Under the pieces are notes generated by a model. It was not told the DNA's origin. It worked only from the letters and a program-made list of their open reading frames with translations, and made no database searches. From the NCBI GenBank assembly GCA_027627225.1, contig CM051029.1, positions 74,117,578 through 74,181,577 of the forward strand: a stretch of DNA of 64,000 bases. Reading direction: 5' to 3'. Positions 1-11,267 of this stretch are shown in pieces (the stretch's first letter is position 1; every line of letters begins with the position of its first letter). The translations under genes and the position numbers were made by a program. Source of the stretch: Congeria kusceri. Its lineage: Eukaryota; Mollusca; Bivalvia; Myida; Dreissenidae.

Positions 1-960
1 TGCCATTCCTGCTTGAATTGATCTAATATCCTGAGTTTTATGTTATCTAATGATGGTGTAACAGTGCTTTGGTTTATCCATACCTCTGCAAGGCCCATTT
101 GTTCCAACATTTCTTTTATTTGAGATGCCCAGTTATTTTTATTGTAATTTACTCCATTTTCTGCGTCTGTTTTTAGCATAAGATATACCTTTTTTTATTA
201 TGCTGTTTTCATGCGAATTTATAATTTTTATCCAGTATCGAAACATAATAATTTTTCGGTGTTCATACAGTGGTATTCTGCCAAGTTCGCCATACAGGCC
301 CATAAGGTTAGTTGATGTTTTTACGCATAGTAATTTTCTTAAAATTTTTGAATGGATTTGCTCAATGTCTTTTGCCTTATGTTGACCCCATACTTCAGCG
401 GAATAGTTTAGAATTGGAGATATTAATACGTCAAATAATTTTAATTTTTCTCGTGTTTGAAATTCATACTGATTGAAAACGGAAAAAAGTTTATGCATGG
501 TTCTTGATGCGTGTTCTGAGATGCACTTTTGAGTTCTGTTCCAGCTTCCGTTTTTGAAAAAATAGACCCCTAAATATTTGAAGGATGAGACCACCTCGAG
601 CTTTTCGTTATATAGGAAGATATCAATATATGTGTATCTTGTACTTTTTTCAAATATCATTATTTTTGTTTTTGCTGTGTTTATTTTCAATTTCCATGTG
701 TTGCAGTATACCTCGATATCGTTTAACATGGATTGTAACGCTTTGTGTGATGTTGCGAATAAAACCTGATCGTCCGCGTAAAGTATCAGAAATAATTTTA
801 GTTCACTGATTGAAAATACATCGTTAATATTCGAGTTAATATTACTTAAAATATCGTTTACGAATACCATAAACAATAGAGATGATCCACAGTCGCCCTG
901 TTTTACTCCTTGGTGTGAGTATATGATGTCTGATACATAGGCTTTATTGTGTCGAGTGTA
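1..960 (-). mobile_element. Non-LTR retrotransposon, 3' part of reverse transcriptase ORF (5'-truncated, runs off the window)
   Basis: The minus strand reads the palm and C-terminal part of a LINE-type reverse transcriptase. Upstream of the Met at 876 the frame is open to about 958 and carries the GVKQGD motif. The catalytic YADD box follows at residues 33-36 of the 139-876 ORF, then the usual thumb and connection segment (KTKIMIF, FKYLGVYF, ILNYSAEVWG). The frame shifts near 139-180 and the protein continues in another frame to position 1, so the copy is broken and its 3' end lies outside. The 5' end of the copy is near 960, where it abuts a C4-like exon fragment. RT domain certain; clade not assigned. 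Confidence 0.85.
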
Positions 961-969
961 AGTGACTAT

Positions 970-1053
970 ATGTCGCCTGCAAATTACGCGTGTTTAGATA
1001 CCAAAACAGAGTGGGAATTTGGAGATAACGAAGAGATTAAGATGGCAAGTTGA
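970..1053 (+). pseudogene. C4-like family, terminal-exon fragment
   Basis: A short reading frame holds the conserved SPANYACLD segment of the terminal exon of the C4-like family, then a degenerate tail and a stop at 1051. It begins directly at the 5' end of the LINE copy, so the upstream part of the exon was probably displaced or lost at that insertion. The nearest normal exons are those of the pseudogene at 2064-3170. Confidence 0.55.
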
Positions 1054-1214
1054 TGTATTTTTATGTATTAAGCAGGTAATACGTATACATGTGGCAAAGT
1101 TATAATGTAATATATATGTTTTAATAGTCAGAAAAATATTCCAATTAATTTTTGAAAAACAATTCAACAATGCGCATGCTTTTACTTGCCAGCTTTACTC
1201 ATCATGCTAACAAA

Positions 1215-1475
1215 GGCTGATACTCGACAGTAAAGTATATATGTCAGCGACCATTCAGACTGACGGCAAGGCTTAAAGCAGTTACTTCGATAACGGCTCA
1301 ACTCACAAACACTGTAGTTTTACTGTCGCTCATAAGAACAAATGTACACCAGACGACAGATGTCGGGTTGTCCACAATGAAGTAGATATGGCAGAAACCA
1401 TTCAGACGTTTACGTCAAGGCTTAAAGCTAGGACAACAAAAGTGTCCCAACTGGCTGTACGAAATAGTCAACATG
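1215..1475 (+). pseudogene. Two decayed first exons of the C4-like family
   Basis: Two successive stretches (about 1215-1320 and 1361-1460) encode relics of the coiled-coil part of exon 1. The second reads VHNEVDMAETIQTF, matching the HSDVDMAAAIQT core of the intact copies; the first keeps only a MSATIQT-like remnant and is interrupted by stops. No second or third exon follows either one before the next copy at 2064. Confidence 0.5.
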
Positions 1476-1479
1476 CATC

Positions 1480-2063
1480 AGAAGTACATATCAACATGTG
1501 TAATTTCCCAATATATTGTATTGCCAGTTAATAAATATGCCATAACAGTAAATACGTCATACGATAGTATCGATTTATATTTCTTCATTCCGTTATTGAC
1601 ATTTTCAAGATTGTAAATTATTCTCAGTTGCAATTTCCTTTTAAGCAACTTAGTTTGGAGACATATTAAACCAGTGTTATAAGCACGTTTCGTGGTTTGG
1701 AAACCATATATTATAAAATATTTATAACGAAAATTACGGGCTGGTTGTATAACCAGAAATCATGACAATATACCAGGGTTAAAACATTTCGCAAGATAAA
1801 ATATACCAGTGTTTATACAATTGGGTGCAGAACGGAACATACTGTGTTTGCGCAGGAACAATACAATACAATTGAAACGAAAACATCAACTGTGAAATGT
1901 GCTTTTCATATATTCAACATGTAACCTCTAACATACGTTTAAAATAAGATAAGAGGGTTGTTCTATTTGACGTGTCTCTTATCATCCATCAAGTTTAAAG
2001 ACGTCATATGTTATCTAGACCTTTATTCGTAATTTTGTGTTTAACAACGAACATCATTTGGAA
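1480..2063. other. Gene-free stretch
   Basis: AT-rich DNA between C4-like relics; no coding frame, RNA gene or clear repeat recognised. Confidence 0.4.
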
Positions 2064-3170
2064 ATGAGCGAACTAAACTTTGCTTCTCTCATAGTGTTTG
2101 TTTGGTTTTGTCATGCATTTGATCAGCTGTACACTTGATAAAAGGTTGGTTCTCTACTGTGACGTAGATATGGCCGAAGCCTTTAAAACGTTGATTTCAA
2201 TGTTTAAAGCGATGACTAAAGAAATGATACAGGTTACTACACAAACCCATCCACTCGTATTTGAGGTAGCGACTCTAAATTAAATGCACACAATAGTCAA
2301 CTGGTACATGTGTCTGAGATTTAGGCCATTAAGACAGGTGCAGTGCAAATGACCGACGAAATTCTTCAGAACAAATTAACGTACAGCTGTTTACACGAAT
2401 GAGTTATGGTAATATATTTTATGTTTGTCCTGCTGCATTCCGAAGTTTTATATACATGTGTTTGTCATTTAAATACATCACATACTTTCAAACAATATTA
2501 GTGTGTTTTTATTGCCAGGTTCCGTATATACATTATGATGTCGAACAACATGTCCTCAAAATGGAACAGAGCTTGTGTATTCAGGTGCCATTATTTCATT
2601 AAGAATAGTCTTGAACTTATTACAGCATTCAAAAAGTGCACATTATTTTTTTCCTTTTTTGTACATAAAATGTACATACTAATTATAGTGTACCTTGCGT
2701 GTATGGTATCATAAAATATATTACTTAATATGCACATGCTTATGAAGGTTATACTGATGAAATTAACTGGCAGGCAAATGAGCTGCAGAATGCAATTGCT
2801 TGGCTGGGGAACCAATGTGGGCAGTTTAGGATGACTCGGCTCAACATTAAGCACCAAAGATGTTAGGTACGGAATAAGATTTTGGTTGGTAACACAGTGA
2901 TGGCGGCCGAACCACCGTGATGGTTCCCGGCAGGAACCAGTGCTACCCGGGTTGGTCACATAAGTACTTGGGATACTTGGTGTCGGCCTTAACCATAATA
3001 AATCACCGACAAATTACGCTTGCATAAACGCCATTCCTGAGTGAGAAGCAGGCGATATTGCGAATCAGGATGGGAAGGACATCTACATCGTGGAGACTAC
3101 ATGTGGCTCACCGAAGTGTCCACCATACGTTCAAAACTGCGATATCACATGACTTGTTTGCTTCAAATAT
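2064..3170 (+). pseudogene. C4-like gene, decayed three-exon copy
   Basis: Exon 1 starts at 2064 with a signal-peptide-like run (FASLIVFVWF), shifts frame near 2130, then reads KRLVLYCDVDMAEA, the family's coiled-coil start. Exon 2 is 2519-2584, exactly 66 nt with AG and GT at its borders as in the intact genes, but its conserved Trp codon is TGA. A terminal exon (about 2885-3170) keeps GRTTVMVPGRNQCYPGW and the final Cys-rich part, with several frameshifts and stops. Layout and splice sites are ancestral; coding capacity is gone. Confidence 0.75.
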
Positions 3171-3445
3171 ACCACATGGGTGTTAGGTTTAATAAATGTT
3201 ATTATAAGTTTGGATTGTAACTTTTTTTTTTAATTTCGCATTTTTATCTCAATGAAACTATTAAATATTACTTCTTATGCTAACGAATATGTAAAAGGTC
3301 TATATATCAAAATCGACACCGTCCATGTTACATAAAAGCAAATGGACCTTGATATATCGTCCCTTGAAAGCCAGGAAGAGCTATCAGCCTTCTTTGCACC
3401 TATGTTGTGCCCCTAAATCGTTAATCACAGCACTATTAACCTTAA

Positions 3446-3791
3446 AGGGACAGTTTCACAGTTTTTTGGCTTTGAGAAATAATTTTCTAAAACTGACTTT
3501 TTCTGTTCTATTATTCATTTATTGTTAATATTTCAAGGTTTGAAAAGCAAAGTGCTTGTGCAAAGTTAAACGTTTGACGAATATGTGTTATTCTTCGAGA
3601 TACATTTGCTACCTAATAGACATACCCTAGTTATTCGTTACACAAACCGGCATAAAAGTATCAAAATAATGATGTTTTGCAACCACAACAGCATATCACA
3701 CAAAACGTTTTGATAGATTCTACACATTTCTGTTTTAAAATTCCATTTTTTGAAAAATATTCTTCCAACACCAAACTGTGAAACTATCCAT
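3446..3791. mobile_element. TTAA-flanked miniature inverted-repeat element (piggyBac-like MITE)
   Basis: Near-complementary ends of about 20 bp (left AGGGACAGTTTCACAG, right CTGTGAAACTATCCAT) face each other 346 bp apart and are flanked by TTAA at 3442-3445 and 3792-3795. A TTAA target site is the signature of the piggyBac superfamily. No transposase inside, so non-autonomous. The assignment rests on the target site only. Confidence 0.55.
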
Positions 3792-3795
3792 TTAA

Positions 3796-4960
3796 TGTTT
3801 TAACTGTCTTCTCATGAGAATCACTTGTATTTGCATAGGGTAGTACAATGGAATAACCCAGTAATTTCACGAATACTGCACTGAATGACGGATATGACTA
3901 AAGACGGCATCCTACCACTGCTACTGTCAGTTTACATGCAATTGAGATTTATTTAAAGGCCGGGCGTATCGATACAGGTAAATATGTGAAAATCGATTTA
4001 TACTAACCGATTTAAACGTTTAAATGCGTAAAGTTTCCCCTCACTGCCAACTACATTTAAATCGACTATAACTGTGAATCATAGCAACACAAACAAGACG
4101 AACGCCTCTATAACACAAGTACATGTCATTATTTTCATGTGTCTATACCATTGAAATCGCACTGTGACTGCAAGATTCATTCAGAATTGTTCAAGATTTT
4201 GCCTAATGATTTTTAAGTAACTTTATCAACGTTGTGAACCATAACAGTAATAAGTACATGTAGTAGTGAGAAAGGGTGATGAATACGTGTTGATATTTTA
4301 TAACGTCTCGTTTATCATTTGACCTTAAACATTAGTGTACTACGTAAGAATATATTGGCAACTTATGTCCAGTATTCACAGACTGCCCTTGTGATCCTCT
4401 AATATTCATAGCTTAATTGAGCCCTCATAAAATGCCATCGTCTTTCCTGTCTATCAACAGTGTAAACGTGAACATGATCCTATGCATTGTCAACCCACGA
4501 CTCCTTCGCTGATGTGCTCGCGATTGCGTTACAGCTTAAGCCATCAGAAATATCCGCGACGGTGTCTTTCTTGTGTTTGCTGCTTGTTATTCTTGCTTTA
4601 ATAATGTAAAAATAATAACTCATAATTAATAAGGCAGTACATTGTAACAAAGCCATCAGCCGCATACTCCAAGTACATGTTTTCAGAATTTTTACAATGC
4701 TAGTATCTTCCGATAATCTTTAGAAACATTACTTATGAACGTAGCCAAGCGTTATACGAGCCAGGCGATGAACCTGTTATATATAATCCAATGTGTATAA
4801 CGCAATATTCAATTAAGTCATAAACTTTGATTTCGAAGTTCTGTCAAAATATTATTACATAAAATGCAACAAACACATACCTATTTTTGATTCACATGCT
4901 TTATCTCTCAGAGTGTTTCCTTACAAGGTGTGACAGTGTAATGTGTATTTCTGTTCAAAT
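3796..4960. other. Gene-free stretch
   Basis: AT-rich, no ORF with recognisable similarity on either strand. The last 8 bases (4953-4960) are the left target-site copy of the hAT-type element that follows. Confidence 0.4.
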
Positions 4961-5782
4961 TAAGGATGTCAACGGCTACCAAAATTGGTATCCGGTTATT
5001 TGTATGTAATATCCGGATACTATCCGGATAACGGTATAGATCGGCAATGGCGGCCGGAATCTTGCACATGTTAAAGTTGCAAAACTCAGTTCAAATCTAG
5101 ATGATACTTCTATTTTGAAAACACAATACTATTTAATTATTGAAAAAAGTACATGTAACAAACTAAGTCAATTTCTGTTCGTAAATTGTGCGTTTTGTTT
5201 GTTTTGTGTAGCGTGCAATGTTGTTATGCCCTTCAATTAAAGTATCCCAATTGATTTGCGTATAGGTAAGTAAGTATCAAGGCTGACTGGTGTATGGTCA
5301 ACCCTTAAATTGCGATGTTTGAGTAAAACACGCAATGTGCTAATCAAATGCACATAAACACAAAAACAAGGCGGATCAATGTTACTATATATTTTATTTT
5401 AATTAGCATTGTTAACTGGTAGAGAACCATCACTTATCATGAGGGACGCACCAAATTGGCATTATCGATTGTGACATCTTATTTGTTTAATAGTCCTGTG
5501 AAAGTGTGTGTGGTGTGAAAGCACCACCTGTTGATTTATGATAATTGTATTCTGACCGAGGGGTGTGTTTATGACACGTCCGCAGTACGAGGTGGAGACC
5601 TCCTGTAGAGGCCTATAGCTGTGTTGTGTTAAAATATATGCATGCAAGAAGGGAGACGCCTAATAAAAACGAGAAAAATCGGATTTTCAATTTTTAGACG
5701 AATATTCGGTTACTAATTTGGTAACCCGATATTAACATAGTAACCGGATAACCGGTTATCCGGATATTCGTTGACATCCCTA
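4961..5782. mobile_element. hAT-type non-autonomous element with perfect 8-bp target duplication
   Basis: The ends are inverted (TAAGGATGTCAACG at the left, CGTTGACATCCCTA at the right) and are flanked by identical 8-bp copies GTTCAAAT at 4953-4960 and 5783-5790. Subterminal DNA on both sides is rich in TCCGGATA / GGTTATCCGG motifs that pair between arms. An 8-bp duplication and a GGGATGTCAA-like end are typical of the hAT superfamily. The 822-bp interior has no transposase frame, so the copy depends on an enzyme elsewhere. Confidence 0.8.
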
Positions 5783-5790
5783 GTTCAAAT

Positions 5791-6379
5791 AAAAAAATGT
5801 AATTTCGGATTGATGTTCTGAATGAATGTAAAATATGCTATATTACTTAGAATATTTTCAAAATGATACCGTTTGCTGTAAATAGATAATGGCGAGGACA
5901 TGCTATGTTGTGTTTCAAAGGAATTTCCTACATTTAAATAATATCTTAAATTGATACTAGTATACTATACATGACAGTGATGTATCGGCCAATAAACAGC
6001 AATTTGGAGTTCTGGTGTGTAGTTTTAATGACCACACAAATATTGTGCAATTGTAATGAGAACTACATTTTAATTTCCTCCTCTTACCGTCAGGACTAAT
6101 TTTTGCGTTGTTTATTGGGTAGTTTAAAAACGATTATCATGTTCCAATAGTGAACATAGTTCTTCCCGTGTACACTTTAATTTTGAATTTAATGAAATAA
6201 TGTTAACTTCAATTTTGTTTCAGAAAGCAATTTCGTTTAATGTGTTTGTTTGTAAACAGTACTTACGCGATTAAGTTATTTATCAATCCTCGTTGTACAT
6301 GTTAGATTATTTTACTTCAGAAAAAGCACGTAATCAAATTCAAACAATTCGAATTATAATGTACATACACTGACATAAC
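5791..6379. other. Gene-free stretch where a third exon would be expected
   Basis: AT-rich. This is where the minus-strand C4-like pseudogene (6380-6920) would need its terminal exon, and none can be seen. Confidence 0.4.
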
Positions 6380-6920
6380 CAGAGTACAATGATTCCGTTC
6401 CATTCATAGGACACGAAGAACTACCCCATCTGGTGTACACGGATTCTGTCAATGGTATGAAATTAAGTTCAGTTATGTCTTTCCAATTTATCAACATAAA
6501 ATTCATTCTTATGTTTTTGCTTTTTGGCCAAAAAACTGAATACTTTATCAAATATAATGGCCCATGGATTCATATTATCTCTTAAATGAATAGGATATTT
6601 ACATAGTTCATGTAATGCTTTCCGCCAAAGGTTAACTATTTCAAATCAATAAGCAAAGCCTCATATTGAAAATAAAAATACTTATTAATAAAAGTATTAT
6701 ATAAACCTAATGCTTCATTAGACTGTAGTGCCCAAAATTAAGTTTGGGACTCCTTATTTTTAAAGGTTTCCATTAAGGACGTTGGCTTCTAGATAGCCGC
6801 AGCCATATCGACGTCACTGTGAAGCACACACCGTCGCCGGGTTTTCGCGAATGCAATCATCAGGCACCCATGTAGTAATATTACCACACAAACTAATTTT
6901 AAATGCCGTTCAAAATACAT
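6380..6920 (-). pseudogene. C4-like gene, decayed copy lacking the terminal exon
   Basis: Exon 1 (Met at 6920) encodes a signal peptide (LKLVCVVILLHG) and the family motif CVLHSDVDMAAAI, then a TAG replaces the following Gln codon at about 6789. Exon 2 is 6445-6380, again exactly 66 nt and ending in a normal GT donor; it reads VYTRWGSSSCPMNG, but its first codon is altered at the acceptor junction. No terminal exon follows in the next 600 bp. Clearly a relic. Confidence 0.7.
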
Positions 6921-7405
6921 TGAACTGCGAACAGTAGCGTCAAATGTTTGCTTATGTGGATATTTGCCAAATGGAAGGTTTGAGGAAATACTATGCAATG
7001 ATAAGAGTGCCGTTGTGGAAAAAAAGATGTACAGCTCTGGCACTTGGTTTGTCTATTGTCAAATGTATTTGCAAACGTCAATGTTTAAACCAGTCCAAGG
7101 CTGTGTTTGTGCGATACATGTGTCTTAACTACGCATAAGGTTTCCGTTTAATTCAATGTATTAACTATTGCAGGAGTATTTCGTTGATTCTAATATATAA
7201 ACATTGCTAACAGACACAACACTATATAAATGGAATATATTGCAAACAACATGCACGTATTATTTTATTTTATTCATTTGATAATAAGTTTGAAAATCAT
7301 TTATACCACTATATTGCATATCACAAAATAAATCAATCGTATATCAATAAAACAATAATTAATTAAAATGCTGTTGATTGCGCTTGCTTTTCAATCTGTA
7401 TTTCA
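6921..7405. other. Gene-free stretch
   Basis: AT-rich; overlapping short frames here are shadows. A pyrimidine run ending TTTTTTTCAG at about 7425 looks like a splice acceptor directly before the start of the transposase relic. Confidence 0.35.
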
Positions 7406-7426
7406 ATGTGTGTTGTTTTTTTCAGC

Positions 7427-9281
7427 ATGCCGCCAACAAAATGCGTGCTCTGCAATAAAAAACTGAAAATTCATCAAAGAAGACCTGTCAACAAACATCT
7501 GGTAAAGTATCGGCGCAAGAAATTTCTTTCGGATTGCAGTAATGAAGATTTTATATGTGGAAAATGCAGTCGATCAGCATATTATTATGCCGGATCACGC
7601 CCGGTGCCATCAAATACACCGACCAAACCATTTACGAAGGACAAAAATGTGACTTTGTCAAATCACATACTTAATCCACCATCTGTGCAACTGAACATTA
7701 AGAGTGCAACAAAAAGTCATGCTCACTTTTTTATATGCAAGAAGCCAGGTCCTAAGATGATTGTTGTTCCGACGTATTTACGAACGGATGCATTTGTGAA
7801 ACATAACATTCTTATAACTTCCGAAAGCCGTTGTTGTCCTTCACACTTTAATAGCGAATTGAATACGTTCAATCCGTCTTGTCTCTCCGAACTTAAAACA
7901 GTCGACTTTTGTTATTTGAATAGAAGCACAATATTTAAATTGCTGTCTAAAGTTCGACATATTGCTTTAAATTCTTTGTGCAAACGGATCTCATTTGACA
8001 ATCTAGATTCATACACAGATGGTCATCTTGTTAACCTGACTGGTCTCTGTAAAGAGCAGTTCCTTCATTTATGTAATACAGTGTTGCCACATATTAGAAA
8101 CACCCCTGCTAGAAGTGCACAGACGACAGTCGTTGTTGGCAGAAAACGGTGATCAGGTTATTTTAGTTATTGACGGAACATACATCTATATCAATAAAAG
8201 CAATAATTTTCAGTTCCAGCGGCGTTCATTTCCACTTGCGAAACCGATGGTAATTGTAACCACTACTGGATAATTATGTTAGTGTTCTGGGACCGTACTT
8301 TGCTGATTCCAAAAACAACGACGCATTTATCTTAAAACACATAATTAACAACAATATTGAAGAAATAAAGACGCGGATGAAACCTACAGACGTATTTGTG
8401 GTGGACAGAGAATTCAGAGACTCTACCAAACTTCTGGAAGACCTGGGATTTCAGGCTGAAATGCCATCATTTCTAAAGCGCGGGGAGAAACAAATGACGA
8501 ACGAAGATGCAAACACCAGTCGATTAATAACAAAGGTTTGCTGGGTTGTCAAAGCGGCAAATGCGCGCATTAAAAGGTTTAACTACTTAACACATGTTTT
8601 GCCCACCAATCAAATTCCATTTGTTGGCGATTATGTCCAAATAGTATGTGCACTTTCGAACAAGTATTTGCCACCAATTAATGCAACAAAAGACGCGGAT
8701 GACGATAAATTAACAGCTAGCAGAATGCTGGATCGTTTATTAGTTTCAACTTTCAAATGATCTTCAAACATTCGTTAAGGAAAATAATCTTGGTAGAAGA
8801 AGTGTCACAAAATGGACGAATGTTGATGAATGTAATCTGGACCACTTCCCAAATTAAATAAAACAATGTTACGTTTATTAACATTAGGAACGTATCAATT
8901 GAAATTAAGCAGCAGTTACGTTCAGGAATACATTGGAGGATATTGTGAATTTCAAGCGTTTCGTTAAAATAATTTCTTGCTTAGAGTTCGTCTTCAAAGT
9001 AGACATGTTTCGTCAAAATCTTATCTAGTATGGATTCAGTTTGATTCCGATCATGTAAAGGCATGGTATTGCAAGTGTAGGGCAGGTGCTAGAACTGTTG
9101 GTACTTCTTTACATGTTGCCGCAATTTTGTGGTATTTGGAAACGGCTGTGCAGTCAAACTCAACAACGTATGGAGTCAAAGACTGGAGTCAGTATTTAGA
9201 CGATGCTGCCGAAATTCCACAGCCGATATACTCTTCAGAATCCGAGGATAGCGACTGTGACGAGAGTGTGCTTGAGGAATG
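7427..9281 (+). pseudogene. DDE transposase relic with N-terminal Cys motifs and SWIM-like tail
   Basis: Three blocks belong to one broken transposase. Block 1 (7427-8152) begins MPPTKCVLC with paired CxxC motifs (CVLC, CGKC), as in a zinc-binding N-terminus. Block 2 (8153-8760, with a stop at about 8270) holds the catalytic core: VIDGTYIYI (first Asp), VVDREFRD (second Asp) and a helix AANARIKRFNY where a Glu is usual but Lys-Ala stands. Block 3 (8977-9281) carries a CKCRAGARTVGT..H stretch resembling a SWIM zinc finger with one Cys replaced by Ser, and an acidic tail. Most like PIF/Harbinger-related DDE_Tnp_4 enzymes; superfamily assignment is inference. Inactive. Confidence 0.65.
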
Positions 9282-9552
9282 AAGTGCATTATGGCGATTA
9301 TGTATTACGTTTGAATTTGCGTCCCTTCTGTCGATGGTTCTGTTTGTTAGTTACTCTTTTTATCGCCGAGTCTTCGAGTAGTTGTCTCCTATTTGACAGT
9401 AAATACTTATTTACATAACAACTGACAGCGACAGTTTCAACAGTGTATTGCTTCACATAACAAGGAATAGTGGCATATTAACATTTTGTTTTTTTGTGTA
9501 TTTACCATATAACTTTGACATATATTAGTATTTCAGTTTGTATATAAAACAA
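9282..9552. other. Short spacer
   Basis: AT-rich DNA between the transposase relic and the palindrome; nothing recognised. Confidence 0.3.
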
Positions 9553-9747
9553 TAGTTTAAGGCCCAGTTTTCAGTAGTAGAAAGGTAAGGGTAGAGCTGC
9601 GACATCAAGAGCAATGCCTCATGGGCGCAGTCACGTGACGTATTTGTCATGTGATGTATGACGTCACGTGACTCCGCCCATGAGGAATTGCTTGATGTCG
9701 CAGCTCTACCCTTACTTTTCTACTACTGACAACTGGGCCTTAAACTA
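9553..9747. repeat. 195-bp long palindrome (foldback) upstream of the Polinton integrase
   Basis: The two arms (each about 90 bp) are almost perfectly complementary around a centre near 9650. Outer ends TAGTTTAAGGCCCAG / CTGGGCCTTAAACTA, inner parts rich in CACGTGAC and TGACGTCA. TTAA sits at the edge of both arms, so it may be a TTAA-inserted foldback element; it also lies only 110 bp before the integrase start, where a Polinton terminal repeat or promoter would be expected. Confidence 0.7.
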
Positions 9748-9856
9748 TCGTTTCAGAGCTTTTGCGAGCGTTGGAAATCAATTATGGTAATTATAGATAA
9801 ATAGCGATATGGATGTCGCGCGCGGTCATAAAGCGAAGTAAAACGCGCTATTACAG

Positions 9857-10805
9857 ATGACTGATAAAGAAAAGGACAATATTTTTAATCGATATTATTG
9901 GAAAGCGCGAAATTCCGCGGCCTTTGCTGGTCCGCAGAAATTGTTTCATGCGTTATATAAAAAGTATCCGAACGTGTTTACGATTAATTATATAAGTAAA
10001 TGGCTCGGTAACCAAGATGCCTATGCTTTCCAGAAACCGATTCGTCATCGTTTCAAAACCGCTAATGTACGCGTGGCTTCTATTAATGAACAATGGGATA
10101 TTGATTTGCTGTCTATGGACAATTTAGCCAAAGAAAATGACGGAGTGTGGTTTTTATTCTTTATTATGGACATTTTGTCGAGAAAAATATGGGTTACACC
10201 TTTAAAAAATAGGACGTCGAAGGCGGTGGTAGGTGCAATGAAAGAAGTATTGAGTCGTGTAAAACCTAAACAGATAAGAGCAGGCAGAGGATCTGAATTC
10301 GTGAATCGTTGGTTTAAGAAACTGATGGAGGATGAAGGTATCTATGTTTTCACTACACAAAACCCGACAAAAGCCAATTACGTCGAACGCGTGCAACGTA
10401 CCATCAAGACAGCTTTGTACAGAATGATGCGACGTAGACGATCATATCGGTATATCGATTACTTGGACGATATTGCCACGAATTACAATAGCACGTCTCA
10501 TCGAAGTTTGAACGGTTTGTCACCCAAAGAAGTCAATAAGAACAACGAAGCCGATTTGTGGACTTACATGTATTTGAAAACGAAACCCATGGTAAGAACG
10601 AAACCGACATTTAAATTTAAAATTGGTGATTTAGTACGCATCAGTTACACCAAACACCCGTTTCGAAGGACGAAAACAGTTTGTGGTTTATTGAGAAAAT
10701 TCTCAAACAAAGAAGAAGAAACAGGAAGTTACAATACTTCATGAAATGGCAAGGATTTCCTGTAGTATTAATCGCTGGATTGATGCGGACGAAATCAACG
10801 ACACG
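9857..10805 (+). pseudogene. Polinton-type retroviral-like integrase with C-terminal chromodomain, catalytically dead
   Basis: Polinton integrases insert the element's DNA into the genome. The 295-aa frame (9857-10744) has an N-terminal helical region and an rve catalytic core: Asp at residue 83 (WDIDLLSMDNL), then KQIRAGRGSEF, where residue 143 is Gly instead of the second catalytic Asp, and Glu178 in NPTKANYVERVQ, at the expected D-35-E spacing. Residues 208-226 (TNYNSTSHRSLNGLSP) are typical of this group. The frame shifts around 10690-10740; a chromodomain-like piece (YFMKWQGFP, then RWIDADEIN) continues to about 10800. It is the first gene of a compact array, 18 bp or so before the minor capsid relic. 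Family assignment strong; the gene cannot make an active enzyme. Confidence 0.85.
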
Positions 10806-10822
10806 GGGAACTCCGCGTGAAC

Positions 10823-11267
10823 AACTATGGATCGATATATATATATGTAAAAAGTGATGAAAGTACGTCTTATTTTTCCGACAATGATCCTTTTAAGTTT
10901 AAAGTTCATTTGAAGTTACCTTTATTTTTAAGCGGCGTTTGGAAAGTAGCTTTCTAGGCGTCGGAAAAGGCGAGTGACAAGCCCAGATATGGATTATAAC
11001 ATGTATTCGAACATTTGTAACGAAAGTATTGTCCGTGGCGAAGAACGTCCTGTTTTGAGACGTCTAGAGAAGAACAAAAAGAACGAGTGGGATTATACGT
11101 TTGACAATCCTTTCTATGTACAAGTAAGTAAACAAGAACTCAGAGAATTAGAAATCGATATAAAGGGCGAAGGCGACACTTATTTATCACAATTGCTTCA
11201 ACCAGTACACCTGACGCTTCACCTAAAGCCGTATCCGTTTTTGCAAAATGAAGCTATACACTCCTAA
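10823..11267 (+). pseudogene. Polinton minor capsid (penton-like) protein, broken
   Basis: Two pieces in different frames. The first (10823-10952) reads IYVKSDESTSYF and a KFKVHLKLP strand, then stops at TAG. The second (about 10974-11267) reads YSNICNESIVRG, DNPFYVQV and ends with a VHLTLHLKP strand. Short beta-rich composition, a final TLHL strand and position between integrase and major capsid gene match the single-jelly-roll minor capsid protein of Polintons. About 145 codons remain. It overlaps the next gene's start by 20 nt. Assignment rests mainly on order and composition. Confidence 0.6.

Noticed and set aside
6944..7138. 64-codon + frame near the minus-strand pseudogene
   Set aside because: Overlaps the antisense of exon 1 and its flank without any domain or signal.
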